The notes under the pieces: model-generated
Database searches by the model: none
Seen by the model: only the letters and a program-made list of their open reading frames with translations
What the model was told of the DNA's origin: nothing
Made by a program: the position numbers and the translations under genes
Assembly (NCBI GenBank): GCA_027382625.1
Contig: JAJKFJ010022701.1
Location: 1-64,000, forward strand
Direction: 5' to 3'
From: Tetmemena sp. SeJ-2015
Taxonomy: Eukaryota; Ciliophora; Spirotrichea; Sporadotrichida; Oxytrichidae
DNA length: 64,000 bases
In this document: piece by piece, positions 31,385-43,300 of the stretch
Numbering within the stretch: the first letter of the stretch is position 1
Layout: each line of letters starts with the position of its first letter

Positions 31385-33427
31385 TTTTTTAAACGATCAG
31401 CCCCTTAAACTAATTTCTTGTAGGAGTAGTAAAAACGTTTGCCCGATTCGATGTTTGGCAGCATCTCTTTGTGCTATTTGTAGTTTATTGTACCAATCTG
31501 TTTAAGAATCCCATTTATTGATAAATTCATTTATTTTTAAGCAACCTTAATCACTATTGATCATAGTAATAGCTCTTTAATGTTTTATTTGGATAGTTCA
31601 TCTACTCTCTCAACAGTATAATCCTCATGCTAGTGTTTTCCTTGTATTTTCTAGTTTGTGATGTTTTGGATGTTTCCATTCTAACTCATCCTGACTGCTC
31701 CTGAGATGGTAAGATTCACTTGATAGTGCTGCTCTGCTTTGATCGTGTCATACTCTTCAATCAATGGTAATAAAGTAAACTCATTTATCATTTTAAGTCT
31801 ACTCAAGTTTGTCGTAGAGATGCTGCTCTTTTCTTTTCCTTGATCCTGCCATCTCCAGAAATTTCAATGTCTAAAATGCTAAGTTAGTCCAAGTTATAAA
31901 AGTGTGTTGACTAGAAATGTTTACTATTGCTTACCCTATCGAGTGATTGATGAAAGTTCTTTGCTACAGATGGCTTGGGTGATTAAGACTCTATACTGCC
32001 CAAAAGCTTGCTGAAGGGTGTACTCTCAAATCCCACTCCTTTGAGTCTCACAGTAGGTGAAATTTTGCTGTTTTGAAGCTAGCCTTTTGGGAATTCTTAA
32101 AAGGGATGAATTTTTATATAAAAAAATTGAATTACAAAATTTAAAAATTTAAAAAGGAATTTTATTTTTTTTGACTTTTGCCAGGAATTTCCCCCTTGGG
32201 TGAAAATTAAGTTTTGGTCAAGTACAATTAAACAACATACAAATAGTAAAAAGTTGCTGTCTCTGCCACTCTCTGACCAGTATCTTTGCTTAGAGTTAGC
32301 ACTTTGCTTCTACTTTCCAAACATACTCACCTAGCTAGTTCTTACTCCACCTTGGTGATTTGCGTGCACTATGCCTCTTCGATATTTAAGAGCAGCCTTT
32401 TATTTCATGAGTGCTTGCATCTCCTTGGTGTTAATCTACTTCTCTATTTCTTCAATGAACTACCTCGGACTCAGTCCGTTGAATAAGTTTTGCTCGTGTT
32501 CTTTGTGCTAATTTTACTTGTGAGGTTGAGAAGTGATGACTGATAGTCTATTCTTGGGAGTAGCACCCATGTATTGACTCTTGTTTGAGTCATGCGATTT
32601 CAAGTGCTCTTATAAATGGAAAATGAAAAAGTTGAATCTCAGCCTGAGAGCTGTCTACTTGGGTGAAGTTCAAGTTCCTGCCATTAACTTACTTGCTAAG
32701 TGGACTTCGCTCCAATTCCTCTTTAAGCAGTAGATCTTTGGACTATGTCAGCATACTGAAGTTTAACTTCACTCCCACTTTTGAAGGGTCTAAACCCAGC
32801 TCTACTCCATCAAATAAAAAATAAATACTTATTAATAAACAAGAGTGCTTTTAATTTTGGGAAAATTTCCTTTTTTTTGGCTTGCTTGGTTAAAGATTGT
32901 GAATTATTGGTGTCTGTGGCTACTACCCTCCCGACTTGAGTCTTTTGCTATTATTGAGTCTTCAGTAAAGAAGAGTACTTGTCTTGTAAAGAATTTAATT
33001 TAAATGAAAAATAATTTATAAATTCTGTTCCTGCTGCTTGCTAGAAAGTCTTTGAGAAGACAGCTTGTGAACTCCAATTTGATTAGACTTCTTTGCATTA
33101 AGTTCTAGATCAGAGTTGAGTTGCTTCTGTTTGAGATCTTACCGAGACGGTTGCAAGTTTAAAGTTTTGCTTGCTTAGTTTATCCTTGGAGATTACTGCA
33201 GAGAGTTGTGTAGAGTGGATGATGGAATACTCAAAAGCTTCTGCACGTTTTCAAGTTTGGCAGTTCTTGCGTTTATGTTAAATAAAATGACATTTCATGT
33301 TCTTTAGTGGAGAGGGTGAGTGTGACAGGTTGTTATTAGGAGACAGCTGACTCGAGAAGGCAGTTGTCTTAGTGGTTTTTAATGCCTCTGGAGAGACATC
33401 CAACTTATTGCTATTAGTCTTTTGCAT
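31385..33427 (-). CDS. Unrecognised Ser/Asn-rich protein
   Basis: ATG 33427 (MQKTNSNKLDVSPEAL). Low-complexity Ser/Asn/Leu text (LSPNNNLSHSPSPLKN, VQKLLSIPSSTLHNS) continues to KGVGFESTPFSKLLGSIES and DIEISGDGRIKEK. The C-terminal part EFTLLPLIEEYDTIKAEQ, NLTISGAVRMSQNGN looks folded. Frame breaks at 33275-33301 (pointer ATGTT) and near 31830, plus several unresolved between 32100 and 33050. C-terminus near 31390 is ambiguous between two frames. No family recognised. Sits inside the scrambled primase interval on the opposite strand. Confidence 0.5.
33275..33301 (-). other. IES, pointer ATGTT (plus strand)
   Basis: ATGTT at 33275-33279 and 33297-33301; deleting 22 nt gives SPLKNINARTAKLENVQK. 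Confidence 0.72.
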
Positions 33428-33556
33428 TTATGTCTTATAATAATCTTATGGATTTATTTTATTTAATGAGAGAAAATAAGTCTAAATTGTTAGGAATGAA
33501 ATAGCGGGATAATATTAATAATTTGAATTTTCCTCCCACACAAGATCTAAACTATA

Positions 33557-35445
33557 ATGGACTCAGAAGACCAAATCAAGACTACTACTGTCACTAAGAT
33601 TGCTGATTTAGAATTCAGTGTTGAACTACTCAAAATCTACTATGAAAATTATTAAAAGTATTTCAGATTTTATAAAAGGCGTTCCCTTATGATAACATGT
33701 TCAAGTGGCTCTCCTATTTCAAGCTAAACAGGAAGGAGTAAAGACAACTGCAGTCTCTGGAGTCAGGAGTGGAATCGGACTACTTCCACAACAGAGAATT
33801 TTCATTCACTCTTGAGAACGATGTCTACTGCAGATATATAGTTATAATTGTAGATATCTGTGCTTCAAGGACCCAACAGAGTTCAAAGCAGTGCTGACTG
33901 ACAAGTGCCCTCACAAGATCGATATTGGAGCAGTATATAACATTCCACCTAAGAATCACATTCAAGCAGATAAGAAAGTCTTTATTCCAGTTGAGAAGGA
34001 GATGGTGTTCGATATTGATATGACAGACTACGACAACGTGAGAACTTGCTGCACAGGAGCTAAGGTGTGCCAAAAGTGCTGGAAGTACATGGCTTGCGCT
34101 ACTTTCGTGATAAATAACGTGCTTTCTCAAGACTTTGGATTTTCTTCATTGCTTTGGGTGTTCTCTGGAAGAAGAGGTATACATTTAAAAGCTAATCTAA
34201 TTTGAGAAGGTATAATATTTTAATTGTATCTGATTGTTGGATAGGAGATGAGCAAGCAAGAACTATGACTAATGAGAGCAGATCTGCAGTGACTGAGTAT
34301 CTGTTCCTGCCCACTGGAAATGAGAAGGGCAATCTAGATCTATCGTATCCCCTCTACCCTACCTTAGAGAGAGTGTTTAAATTCCTGGAGAAGAAGTTTG
34401 AGGAAATAGTGATTATGGAATTAATATATAAAACTATAATATCTTTTTGGAATAGAATCTGCTATCCTACGACTAGCACTAACACAAATTCATTAAATTC
34501 CTTCCCCAGCATACTCAAGAAGAATGCAAAAGGAAATTCTAAAACGCAGAAACTTCATAGGAGAGATGGGTCGAATTCAAAAAGATCCTAGATAGAGTGT
34601 TTGCTGAGAAAAAGGTAAGTATTATCAAAGTAAACATTTTTAAATTTTGAAATAAATAAAAGAATGTTTTAATACAGATTAAATATATTATTTTTAATAT
34701 AATTGGTGAAAATGGTTGAAATAATAACTATGGAGTAGGATTATAAATTCCAATCTTTAAATAATTATATAAAAATTGAGAAATAAAAAACAATTAGTTT
34801 ATAATGGCATGATCCTTTTAACAAGAAATTAAAAAATTGAAATTATAATTCAAATATAGGTAAATGATTTGCGAATCTGAGGTTTTTACCTTGAGTTTTA
34901 TAAATGCTCCTCATCTAATAATCTAAAGATTGTTAGAAGAGGATCATATCAATAGCAGATTAATCCATGATAATCTATAAGAAGTTAGTTTCTTCATAAA
35001 ACAGTTGGACTTCAATTGTTCAAAGATTAACAAGAGAAAAAGAAGTCATCATCAATTAAATCTTTAAGTAAAAGCATGTCTTTTTAAAATATTTGCGAGG
35101 TTTTTGGCGAGATGTAAAACAGAATACATTAATTTATTAATTAGATTGCCAAATAAAGTTTATTTTAAATAAATGTAATTGAATTAATCCAAAGCATATT
35201 CTAAAATGATTTCTCTGTAATTTTAAAGGTTAAACTTAAATTAATGTAACTAAATATGATTGGTTTACTAACGATTAATAGACTACTCAAACTTATGACA
35301 TGCTTTATGTGAAACTAGTGTTCACTTATCTGATTATATATAAATTTGTCATCTATAATTATCTGTATCCAAGAATCGATGCAAATGTGTCCAAGGGAAT
35401 AAACCATTTGCTGAAGTCACCCTTTTGCGTCCATCCTAAGACAGG
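33557..35445 (+). CDS. PRIM1: DNA primase small (catalytic) subunit, N-terminal and middle MDSs
   Basis: Synthesises RNA primers in the polymerase alpha-primase complex. ATG 33557; FPYDNMFKWLSYF, NREFSFTLENDVYCRYL, HKIDIGAVYN. Catalytic Asp pair in VFDIDMTDYD, zinc-ligand Cys in CCTGAKVCQKCW, SGRRGIHCW formed across an IES, QERWVEFKKILDRVF. The middle MDS (about 35235-35445) gives FTYLYPRIDANVSKGINH and LLKSPFCVHPKTG. The remaining C-terminus is not downstream but at 29823-30115. The junction between 34615 and 35235 is unresolved (donor-like GTAAGT at 34615). At least five IESs, each restoring the frame. Confidence 0.9.
33653..33678 (+). other. IES, pointer TAAAAG
   Basis: TAAAAG at 33653-33658 and 33673-33678; deleting 20 nt gives YYENYQKAFPYDNMFKW. 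Confidence 0.85.
33832..33857 (+). other. IES, pointer AGATAT
   Basis: AGATAT at 33832-33837 and 33852-33857; deleting 20 nt gives NDVYCRYLCFKDPTEFK. Confidence 0.87.
34183..34235 (+). other. IES, pointer ATT
   Basis: ATT at 34183-34185 and 34233-34235; joining gives SGRRGIHCWIGDEQART, a conserved primase segment. Confidence 0.85.
34416..34453 (+). other. IES, pointer TGGAAT
   Basis: TGGAAT at 34416-34421 and 34448-34453; deleting 32 nt gives EIVIMEQNLLSYDQHQHK in frame. Confidence 0.85.
34616..35234. other. AT-rich interval within the primase gene
   Basis: Between two primase MDSs; no gene seen. Probably one or more IESs, possibly with an intron edge at 34615. Confidence 0.45.
35326..35365 (+). 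other. IES, pointer TTATCTG
   Basis: TTATCTG at 35326-35332 and 35359-35365; deleting 33 nt gives LVFTYLYPRIDANVSKG. Confidence 0.87.
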
Positions 35446-36049
35446 TAACATCTTTTGAAGTTAACACGAAAATATGCAACATAATCGAAATAATCAAATT
35501 ACTGATTCATAGGGAATTTACTTTATCCTCACTGGTAAACTTCACAGAAATGTAAAAATATATTAATTTAGATATATAAATTGTCATTATTCCATTTATA
35601 GTATGCTTTTAAGAAAAAGAACAGAGTCTATAAATATTTGGTTTAAAGTTTAGTATGTAATCATTAGCATAGTCTGAATACTTTGAAACTCCCAAGTGCT
35701 GATTGGTATTTTAAAAGCCTTAATTAGTTGTGGTTGAATTCCTCTTCAAGCTAAAGATGCTCTGACTCAGCTAATCATCATTTCTAAAGCTACTATCATT
35801 TTGATTACTTAGGTTCTACTTTATCTAATTGTAGAAGTTGTTTCGAGTTCTTTGTTTATTCAAAACTATTTAAAATAAAACAATCATTCTAGATCAGATT
35901 AATGTTAAGGAATTACTTTATGCAAAAATAAAAATCTAATAAATAATTGTTGGCTATCAGTTTTAATGTAGCCTGTTGAAGAATGGGACCCAACAATAGC
36001 ATCGTACACATGTTAAATTATGAAGATATAAAATTAAATATTCCAATCC
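35446..36049. other. No gene recognised
   Basis: AT-rich with a few short minus-strand coding-like stretches around 35660-35830; nothing assignable. Confidence 0.35.
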
Positions 36050-36950
36050 AGGAATGGAGAGCTCTTCTCTCCGTGCTTTGTTGAAATTAGTTTTAGAACT
36101 GAAATTTGCTTTAAGAATTGGATATTGAGTCTGACTTATGAATGATTTTGCATCATAAGGATCTTAAGATTAAGGATTAGTAATTGTGTTGTAGATCTTT
36201 TGAAATATTCTATTCGAGGGATTGTCATCTCTCTGTTGCCTCTATAAGCTCAATGATAAAATTATTAAAGTCTTTTTTTAGAAAGATGGAAATTAGGATT
36301 GATTAAAGTTGGAGTTGAGCTTTTCATTCCTTGTCCTCATAGTAGTTTTGGACCTGTTTTAGAGCTAAAAAGTCTTATATTCTTATTACTGCTAATCAAG
36401 AATAGAGTTGATGATATTTTGAGATTCTTCTTCTTCTTTATGATCCTGAATAAAAGATAATGTTTTTAGAGGATTACTTGAGATTACGGAAAGTAACTTT
36501 TGTAAACTCGTTTTGCTCTTCATCCTCACCATTTTAACTTTATTATTTGAATGTGGCCTTTTTTGGTGAGGAACTAGCTTATTCGTGTCTATTACTAAGC
36601 TAAAAGTCTCTGACAATCATGGGATCTAATCTCCTGTTGCCCTACTCATCATAGATTTTCAATCCCTTTCCAATCTTAAGCATCTAAAGATAAAATTATT
36701 TATTCTCACTTTACTGGCTGACTATTTTATTGACTGGATAGGAGGACTTGACTCCATTTAGTCTCTTAAACATTTTTAAGTTTTCCTGGTTTATATTCTG
36801 AATAGATTTCTTCCTCTGTGTGTAATTTAAACTCCCCCCTATTTGGCCTGGCAAAGAATTGTAGTTTTAAGTTAATGAATCGCTTTGATTTCTCCCTTTT
36901 GAATAAATATAGAAATATAATTATGAAGTTATTGATCAAATTTGGTTAAA
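36050..36950 (-). CDS. CFAP97/Hemingway-like protein segment, tentative
   Basis: Minus-strand text INQENLKMFKRLNGVKSSY resembles the EN-x3-RL helix of the CFAP97 (KIAA1430) family of ciliary proteins. After a break come LKIGKGLKIYDEQGNRRLD and a low-complexity part (FIQDHKEEEESQNIINS, NRSKTTMRTRNEKLNSN, NTITNPQSQDPYDAKSF). Frame breaks near 36690 and 36280 look like short IESs. The start upstream of LPGQIGGSLNY is not resolved. May be the continuation of the gene at 37671 or a tandem relative. Confidence 0.4.
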
Positions 36951-37029
36951 AATATATGCTTTTTTTAATTTCAAGAAATATAAATTATGTATTTATCATT
37001 AAAAAAAAGAAATAAAAGCTTCCCTTAAA

Positions 37030-37671
37030 ATAATGTTCCAATTTGACTATCATAAGATTTTATAAATGAGGAATATTAAAGACTTATTGAGTGCTCTTGA
37101 GGAATTAGGAATGGCACTCTTTTCTAAACCCTGAATTAATTTAGAACTGTAACTATCTTACATATTGAATTCTAGAGAGTCTCTAAAACATCTACACGTT
37201 TTTATTTTCAATATCTCTTATCTTATTTTTCATTTTTGACTGATTACTGGTGTCAAGAAGCGACTTGTACTTCTAAAAGTGATTGCCAATTTCGTAATCT
37301 TAAAATTTAGAATTAGAAGCTGCTGCCCTATCAGAAGCATCATTATGATTATCAGCTGCAGTATTCTGATGATTGAGCTAGAAGTCTTAGCTGATTGAAC
37401 CATAACTGTTGAAAACATAATTAAAGATTGATGATTGCTTACTCAGATCAGAAAATATAATTTAACATAATTTTTAATGATCGAAGGATGATTCCTTTGT
37501 CCAAGAATTGAGAAGCAGTGTCATTTAGAGCGCGTGTGATATTATTTTAGGATTCATAGGCCTTGCTTAGTACCTTCATGTGGTGGATATCATTCTAGTA
37601 CTGCCTGTGTTTATAAATGAAACTGATTCTTACAAAAAGTCTCTGCCTGAGCCTAATTTAGTATGATTCAT
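37030..37671 (-). CDS. CFAP97/Hemingway-like protein, tentative
   Basis: ATG 37671 (MNHTKLGSGRDFLQES), then RQYQNDIHHMKVLSKAYE, then HFQKYKSLLDTSNQSKM and IENKNVQMFQRLSRIQ. The short helix-rich hxxYKxLL ... ENxxxxxRLxxI pattern is the CFAP97 signature (axonemal protein family). Continues QLQFQINSGFRKECHSQ before losing the frame. IES-like breaks near 37440 and 37610. Same motif recurs in the next segment downstream. Confidence 0.45.
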
Positions 37672-37823
37672 TTTACTGCAAATTATATTCAATTCTTAAT
37701 ACTTAATTTCAACATTAAACTCATAAATTATTTATCATAGGAGTAAATAAATGAGTATTATAAACAATCTATCTTACTTCATTCCTTGATTTCTGTTGAG
37801 TTTTTATAAAATTATTAACTAAG

Positions 37824-39175
37824 TCAAAGTGAAATCAGAGACACTACCATCATCAGTGTACCAATAATCCAAAAGCTGGCTTGAATAATTAAAAATAAAA
37901 ATATAGGTTGAATAAGAGTGGCTGCACCCAACTGTTTAGAATAAACTTTCTTGAGTTCAGAAATTGATTTCTCTGGATCGTAGAAACTATCCTATGAAAC
38001 ATATTAACATTACAAAAATATTGCTTTAATGTTTGACATATGTCTCTGAGCATGCTTGATTTAAGTCTGTGATTCCTATCTGCTGAATCCTTTACTGAAC
38101 ATACTGAGCCAGTTGGACTATACTCATCTATCTATTATAGTTTGAAGTGAACCCAGGTAGAATGATGTCCTTGGTTTAGTTCAATTCCTGCTTGTAGTAA
38201 ATTCTAACTCTTATCTAGCTGTCGTCTGCTTAAACTTGGCTGTTCTGCTTCAAGAAGTACGAATTTTGGTGGGAGTAAACAGGTGGCTATAATTATAAAA
38301 GTTTATCAAAGAAATTTCTTTCTTTTATTATAGTTAGGAGAGAGAATAGAGTAGCCAAAAGTCTCACCCAGGAATTTAAGATTCTGAGCCCCTTCGGAAC
38401 CACCCTTCACTGAAGAGTCAGTCGATTTGAAGAACTCAAAGAATAGTTGGGCAGCTGGGTATGCTCCCTAAGGATTAAAAAATAATTGTGGGAGCCAAGA
38501 CCCTCTAGAAACCCTGCAATTATTTCATCGTGAGTGAAGTGCACTATGTACTTTGGCATGACGTCAGATTGCTACTTGAAGTATTTCTAAAACACTTCCA
38601 TAAATAAATTATTAATTAAACCATCTAGTCCAAGCTTTGATTGGAGCATTGACTTATTATAATTAAATTTAGACTTCACAAAAAGCTCTATGGTAAGATG
38701 AGGGAGTAAAGTTCAGTTAAATGTTAGTATACTGAGAGAAGAATAAATACTCGCAAGTGGCATAATAAAAAGTAAATTATATTCTCTAAAAAATCATTAA
38801 ATTATTATTTATAAACTGCTCGACTTGCAGAAGTGGATGTTGCAAAGATTTCGTCTGCATTATAATCAGCAGAGAGAAAATTGGATTAAGTTATCAGCTT
38901 TTCTCTTACCCTTTATAAGTATCTTGAAGTGCTAATCCCATCCGCCTTCTAACAATCCTCTAAAGCATTATTTGTAAATTAAATTGCTCAGGAGATCTGG
39001 CTCCATGCCTAGTAACTTCTAGAATCAAAAGAGTTTGCTCTGCGGAGGAAGCTTACTAGACAAGCTCTGCAATTAGCAAGGCTGAAAGTGACAGGATAGT
39101 TCTAAATGAAAATTAAAGTGATTCAAAATTGTACCTCCTATTTCCAATCTTTAAGCGAGAATAAGATGAATTCAT
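37824..39175 (-). CDS. Histidine acid phosphatase, N- and C-terminal MDSs
   Basis: Lysosomal/secretory acid phosphatase family. ATG 39175 (MNSSYSRLKIGNRRYN), hydrophobic signal TILSLSALLIAEL, catalytic motif LEVTRHGARSP (nucleophile His) about 39040-39000, IFATSTSASRAVY about 38850. The C-terminal part has the proton-donor motif YIVHFTHDEIIAGFLEGLG about 38550, then AYPAAQLFFEFF and QVQADDSQIRVRIYYK. A C-terminal membrane segment (ASFWIIGTLMMVVSLISL) ends at TGA 37824-37826. The middle of the protein is missing between 38820 and 38640 and is found on the plus strand at 39.5-40.1 kb. Several IES-like breaks. Confidence 0.75.
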
Positions 39176-39489
39176 TTTTGGATAAATAAAGTGAGATGTT
39201 ATTATACTTTTCCATCTATCAATTAAGTAACTTGTGTTATAATAGAGATGATTTATGCTTTGATCAAGGACTGAAAAATATTAATTATTTGATAGTCTTT
39301 TTTATAATAGAGGAAATAGTCCTGATAATCGAGCTTAAGAGCTAACTACTGCTCGACATATAAACAATATATGAAATATAGATGTACAATCATTTCTCTC
39401 AATGATTGACCGATGTTGAAGTTAATTTTAATCAAAAAACTATAATGATGAAATTATCAGCAGTTTTGTTGTATTATGACATTTGCTCA

Positions 39490-40120
39490 GATAGTGAATA
39501 ATAGTAATAGCTTATTTCAGGATAATTTCAATGACACAGCTGGATTGTTTGATTAAATATTTCATAACTTTCTACTCTTGCTATTTCCTGACCAAGCTCC
39601 TCCCAACAAATGGCTTAAAATACCACCTGGAACTAAAAAGCAGGGATATACTGTTTCAGTCCTGTATATATGCATAAAGCAAATCATCTGACTAGACTTA
39701 ATGAGAATAATTGCTAGTACTATTCTAGTGCTTACCAATAAGTTGCCAACAGTGACTAGCTTAAGCAAGCTAGAGGCTTTTGGTATGAAAAGTATGGAGA
39801 AACACTATCCAAATTAGTGGGACGATCTGGACTTACTGAATCTCAGTTTGATGCCACTTTTTCTCAAATATCGTTCTTAATTTGTTGTGAAGCCTATGAA
39901 GATGGCTGGTTGTACAAGGCCTCTTATGGATTAGATAGCATGTGGAAACTATAGTCAAATGAATTTCTCAACTAGCTAAACGAATTTGCTCAGTATCTCT
40001 ATGGAAATCAAAGCTTATAATTTGAAGTCACTTCAAACGAGATGAGTATAGCATTTAAATATAACTTTAATTCAGGAATATTAACGCATATTAAATTAAT
40101 ATCAAAACTCAATGTTAACC
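39490..40120 (+). CDS. Histidine acid phosphatase, inverted middle MDS(s)
   Basis: Plus-strand reading: FPDQAPPNKWLKIPPGTKK, then after an interruption KYGETLSKLVGRSGLTESQ, QISFLICCEAYEDGW and YGLDSMWKLQSNEFLNQ. Length, the GLFP-type and L..LVG..GLT text and the position of Cys residues fit the region between the RHGARSP and HD motifs of this family, exactly what the minus-strand copy lacks. Pointers to the flanking minus-strand MDSs were not identified. An alternative is a separate, opposite-strand gene fragment of the same family. Confidence 0.55.
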
Positions 40121-40138
40121 ATTTTCTGCTTTTGATTA

Positions 40139-40272
40139 TTTCAGTCTAGCCTTGCTGAAGCATATCGATTATGGGTTGAAGTGCTTGGATGCTCATTTTT
40201 GTTAAAATATAATTTATAGACAACCTAATCACAACATTCAACAAAAATTATACTTTCAAGGCTAGACTGAAA
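40139..40272. repeat. 16-bp perfect inverted repeat, candidate inverted pointer pair
   Basis: TTTCAGTCTAGCCTTG at 40139-40154 and its exact complement at 40257-40272, spacer 102 nt. Sits where plus- and minus-strand MDSs meet. Confidence 0.8.
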
Positions 40273-40350
40273 CAGGATCCAATGACACAACTCCTATCTA
40301 AATAACAAATTCAATCTTATAAAATTCATTTTTTTGATTTGATTAGGTTG
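40220..40350. repeat. 10-bp perfect inverted repeat, candidate inverted pointer pair
   Basis: CAACCTAATC at 40220-40229 and GATTAGGTTG at 40341-40350, overlapping the 16-bp pair. The right copy abuts the end of the Piezo segment. Confidence 0.65.
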
Positions 40351-43300
40351 CCTCATTTCCCACTGGGTTGTTTCTCTTGAAAACCCAGTTGCTCTTGATT
40401 TCAACTATGGCATTTTCATCATCCTTGAAATTGTTATAGTCCTCTATGAACTTTTCAAGACTGGGTGGGGATATCGACCATCCAGTTTCTGAGTAGGGAC
40501 TGAATTGCATTTTCTGCATGTCAAGAGCTGAGAACCTAACATTTATAGGACTGAAGTAGTAAGATAAGCTGGACACATCTTCATCAGTCAGTTGAGCTAT
40601 ATTGAAAGCCTGACTTTGCAAAATGCTGTAGGTGTTTCCATTTCTGTTTAGCTCTAAAGATATCGAAAGCTAGCCTTGCTGCACTGGGTTCTTCACCATA
40701 ATAGGATTGATACCTGAAAATAGAAGAATAGGAGCTAGAATTACAATTATCAATCCTAGTGCAAAGCAAAAGCCTTAGAAGAATTTCTCATCCCAGGATC
40801 TCTGTGAAAACTCAGATCGCTTTCTCCTATCATCAATTTGATGCTTATTCCAGTATAGATAGTTGTAAGCGTCATCTAACTTGAACCATTAGAATAAGTC
40901 CAAGCAGGTAGCAGTCACAGTCCAATCTATAATAACCTTCATCTCCCACAAGAAAGGAATAGCTTTGTAAACTCTGAAAGCTTGTACATTAAAGAAAGAG
41001 GTATCTCTTGTGAATGGGGCCTTAAAAGGAGCTTGAGGGTAACCATGCTTAATTTAGAGAGCTGATGCTACGAAGTACATAACCCACAGCAAATAGCAAA
41101 AGATCAAGGGAAATAGTTTCTCGAATGAATTCATGTTATGTCTCGGGATCATGAATCCAAGGTAAGTATGAACGCAAATTACAAGAATGATGTGAAGAGC
41201 GAACTTTATAGTAAGCTAGTGCTTTCCTAGAAGTCCTGAATCAGCACTTCCAAACTAAGTCTAATCAAAGTATCTCACTCTGAAGAGCATTCTTTCTCCC
41301 ATCATTAGAAGCAGCAGCAAAAATATCAAACCTACTTGTAGTGTAGAGAATCTTTGAAGATTCGCAGTTGATAAAGCTGCTCCTGATTACTATTCTCCAT
41401 TTACGCTACGATACCAGAAGAGGTTGAATATGAGTATCATCAAGAGCGCGAAGAAGTTAAAAGAGAAGTAGTCTCTACCAGGTTTCACCTTTTTCACTGA
41501 ATGGATTATATAAGGCTGTTCCTCATGAGTTCTGATATCTAGATTTCTCTGTTGCTGTTTCATATAAGTTGGCATAAAAATATAATAATTGCATAACCTT
41601 AATGAGGAAAGATTGAAGTGTTTTTGTTAATGCCTCAGCTTTGAATTGGAGCTTCTTCACAAAGCTTGCTTGATCATAGATAAAAATTCAACTTAACTAT
41701 CTAATATCTAATTTATAGATTTGTATCTTGAAATTCTGCTGACTGAGCATCTTAAGCTTTTCTCTTTGAGTGAGTTCATCTGGCGAGCACTTGAAGGCTG
41801 GACTCAAGTAAATGTTGCTCTTGATTTTGACAAAGTGCCAGATACCTATCTTGATAAGGTAATTCTTGAGAACCAATAAACTCAGGAGGACTACTAGATC
41901 ACCCAACAAACCCATTAGTATCCCCTAATCTCTTGGATAAGAGTATGGTCCTGAGAACTTGTAAACACCTATTACGAAGTCAAATCTCTTTAAGAGCATC
42001 TCAGGAGCTATAATTACATTCAAAATAATTTTGAGTTAATCAATTAGAAAATATAAAAATTCTTCTTCCCTTTTTTATCTGTATATAAATAATTTTCACA
42101 AATTCGTTATTTGAAAAGTTTAAAGAGATAAAGTTTGATAAAGTTCGATAAATTTTGTAATTGAAATGTGAATTAAAATAACATTAGGACAACTTTCCTC
42201 TGACAAGTAAACTGAGTAAGGGCTGCTTCCACAGAACAGAGGAAGTTAGTAAATGAATTTGATTCCTATAACAACCAGTAAATAGAGCATCAACAGCTTA
42301 AAGAACTTAACATTAGCTACTGGGAAGTCAATGAGTGCGTAGATAAATATCAAGAGTGCAGGGGCCAAAGTAGTCAGATTGGGATTAAGTATAAAGTTCA
42401 AGAACACCAGGAAGAAGTTAATTTATATTTAAGCAAATCGTCATAGACTAGGAAACAAGAGCATATCCAACAAGAGAGAACAGAGGCATTTATTGAGGAG
42501 AGATGTCACTAGTCTTCTTTTCAGATACTGTGAGGAATAGATTCTTATTCACTAGATTGCTCCATATTATGTCTTTTAGTTAACTGAATTAACTGGAGGA
42601 GGAGTTTTAGCTTGGAGTTATAGCAACTTACTTTTCATCTTGATCTTGTTAATCTATCTAAATTTCATCAGCTGAACTTTCTTGACTAGGATTAATCAGG
42701 TGCTTATAGAACTCAATCTCTCCCTTATTAGTAAAATTAAATAACGATTTAAGGGATAATCCATTTAGAAATAAATTCAATTTAATACTTTTGCTAAAAA
42801 TTTTAAGATAATAAATTGAATAGATTTCTTTATTGAATATTAAGGTACTATTCTGATTGATTCTTAAGAGCGAAATTAAGTCCAAGCCCTTCCTAATTGT
42901 ACAGATCTATTCTATTTTTGTTTAGAATTTGTTTTTATATCTCTTAGATTATAGAAATTAGTTCTTCTTAAATTGAGGCCCTTGTTGATTCGTCTATGCT
43001 TCCATTTTAAGCTATGAGCTGATTTATTACCTCATTAGATCTCAGATAGTGTTTGAAACTTTCGTGTATATAGTTATTGCTAACAAAAAAACTCAAAAGC
43101 AAGATGAAGAAAACAAAATATTTATTTTAAAGCGCAATAACTGGCACCACAGGTACATCTGGTTCTTAGAGCAGCTGAAGACATATTTCTTCAATTTGAT
43201 CTTAAAACTCTGCCACAATTTCATCTATAACCTCAGCCACTCTTCTCTGATCTTCATTCAACTCTCTAAGTTATTAAGTATTAGATAAGGAACTGCCGCT

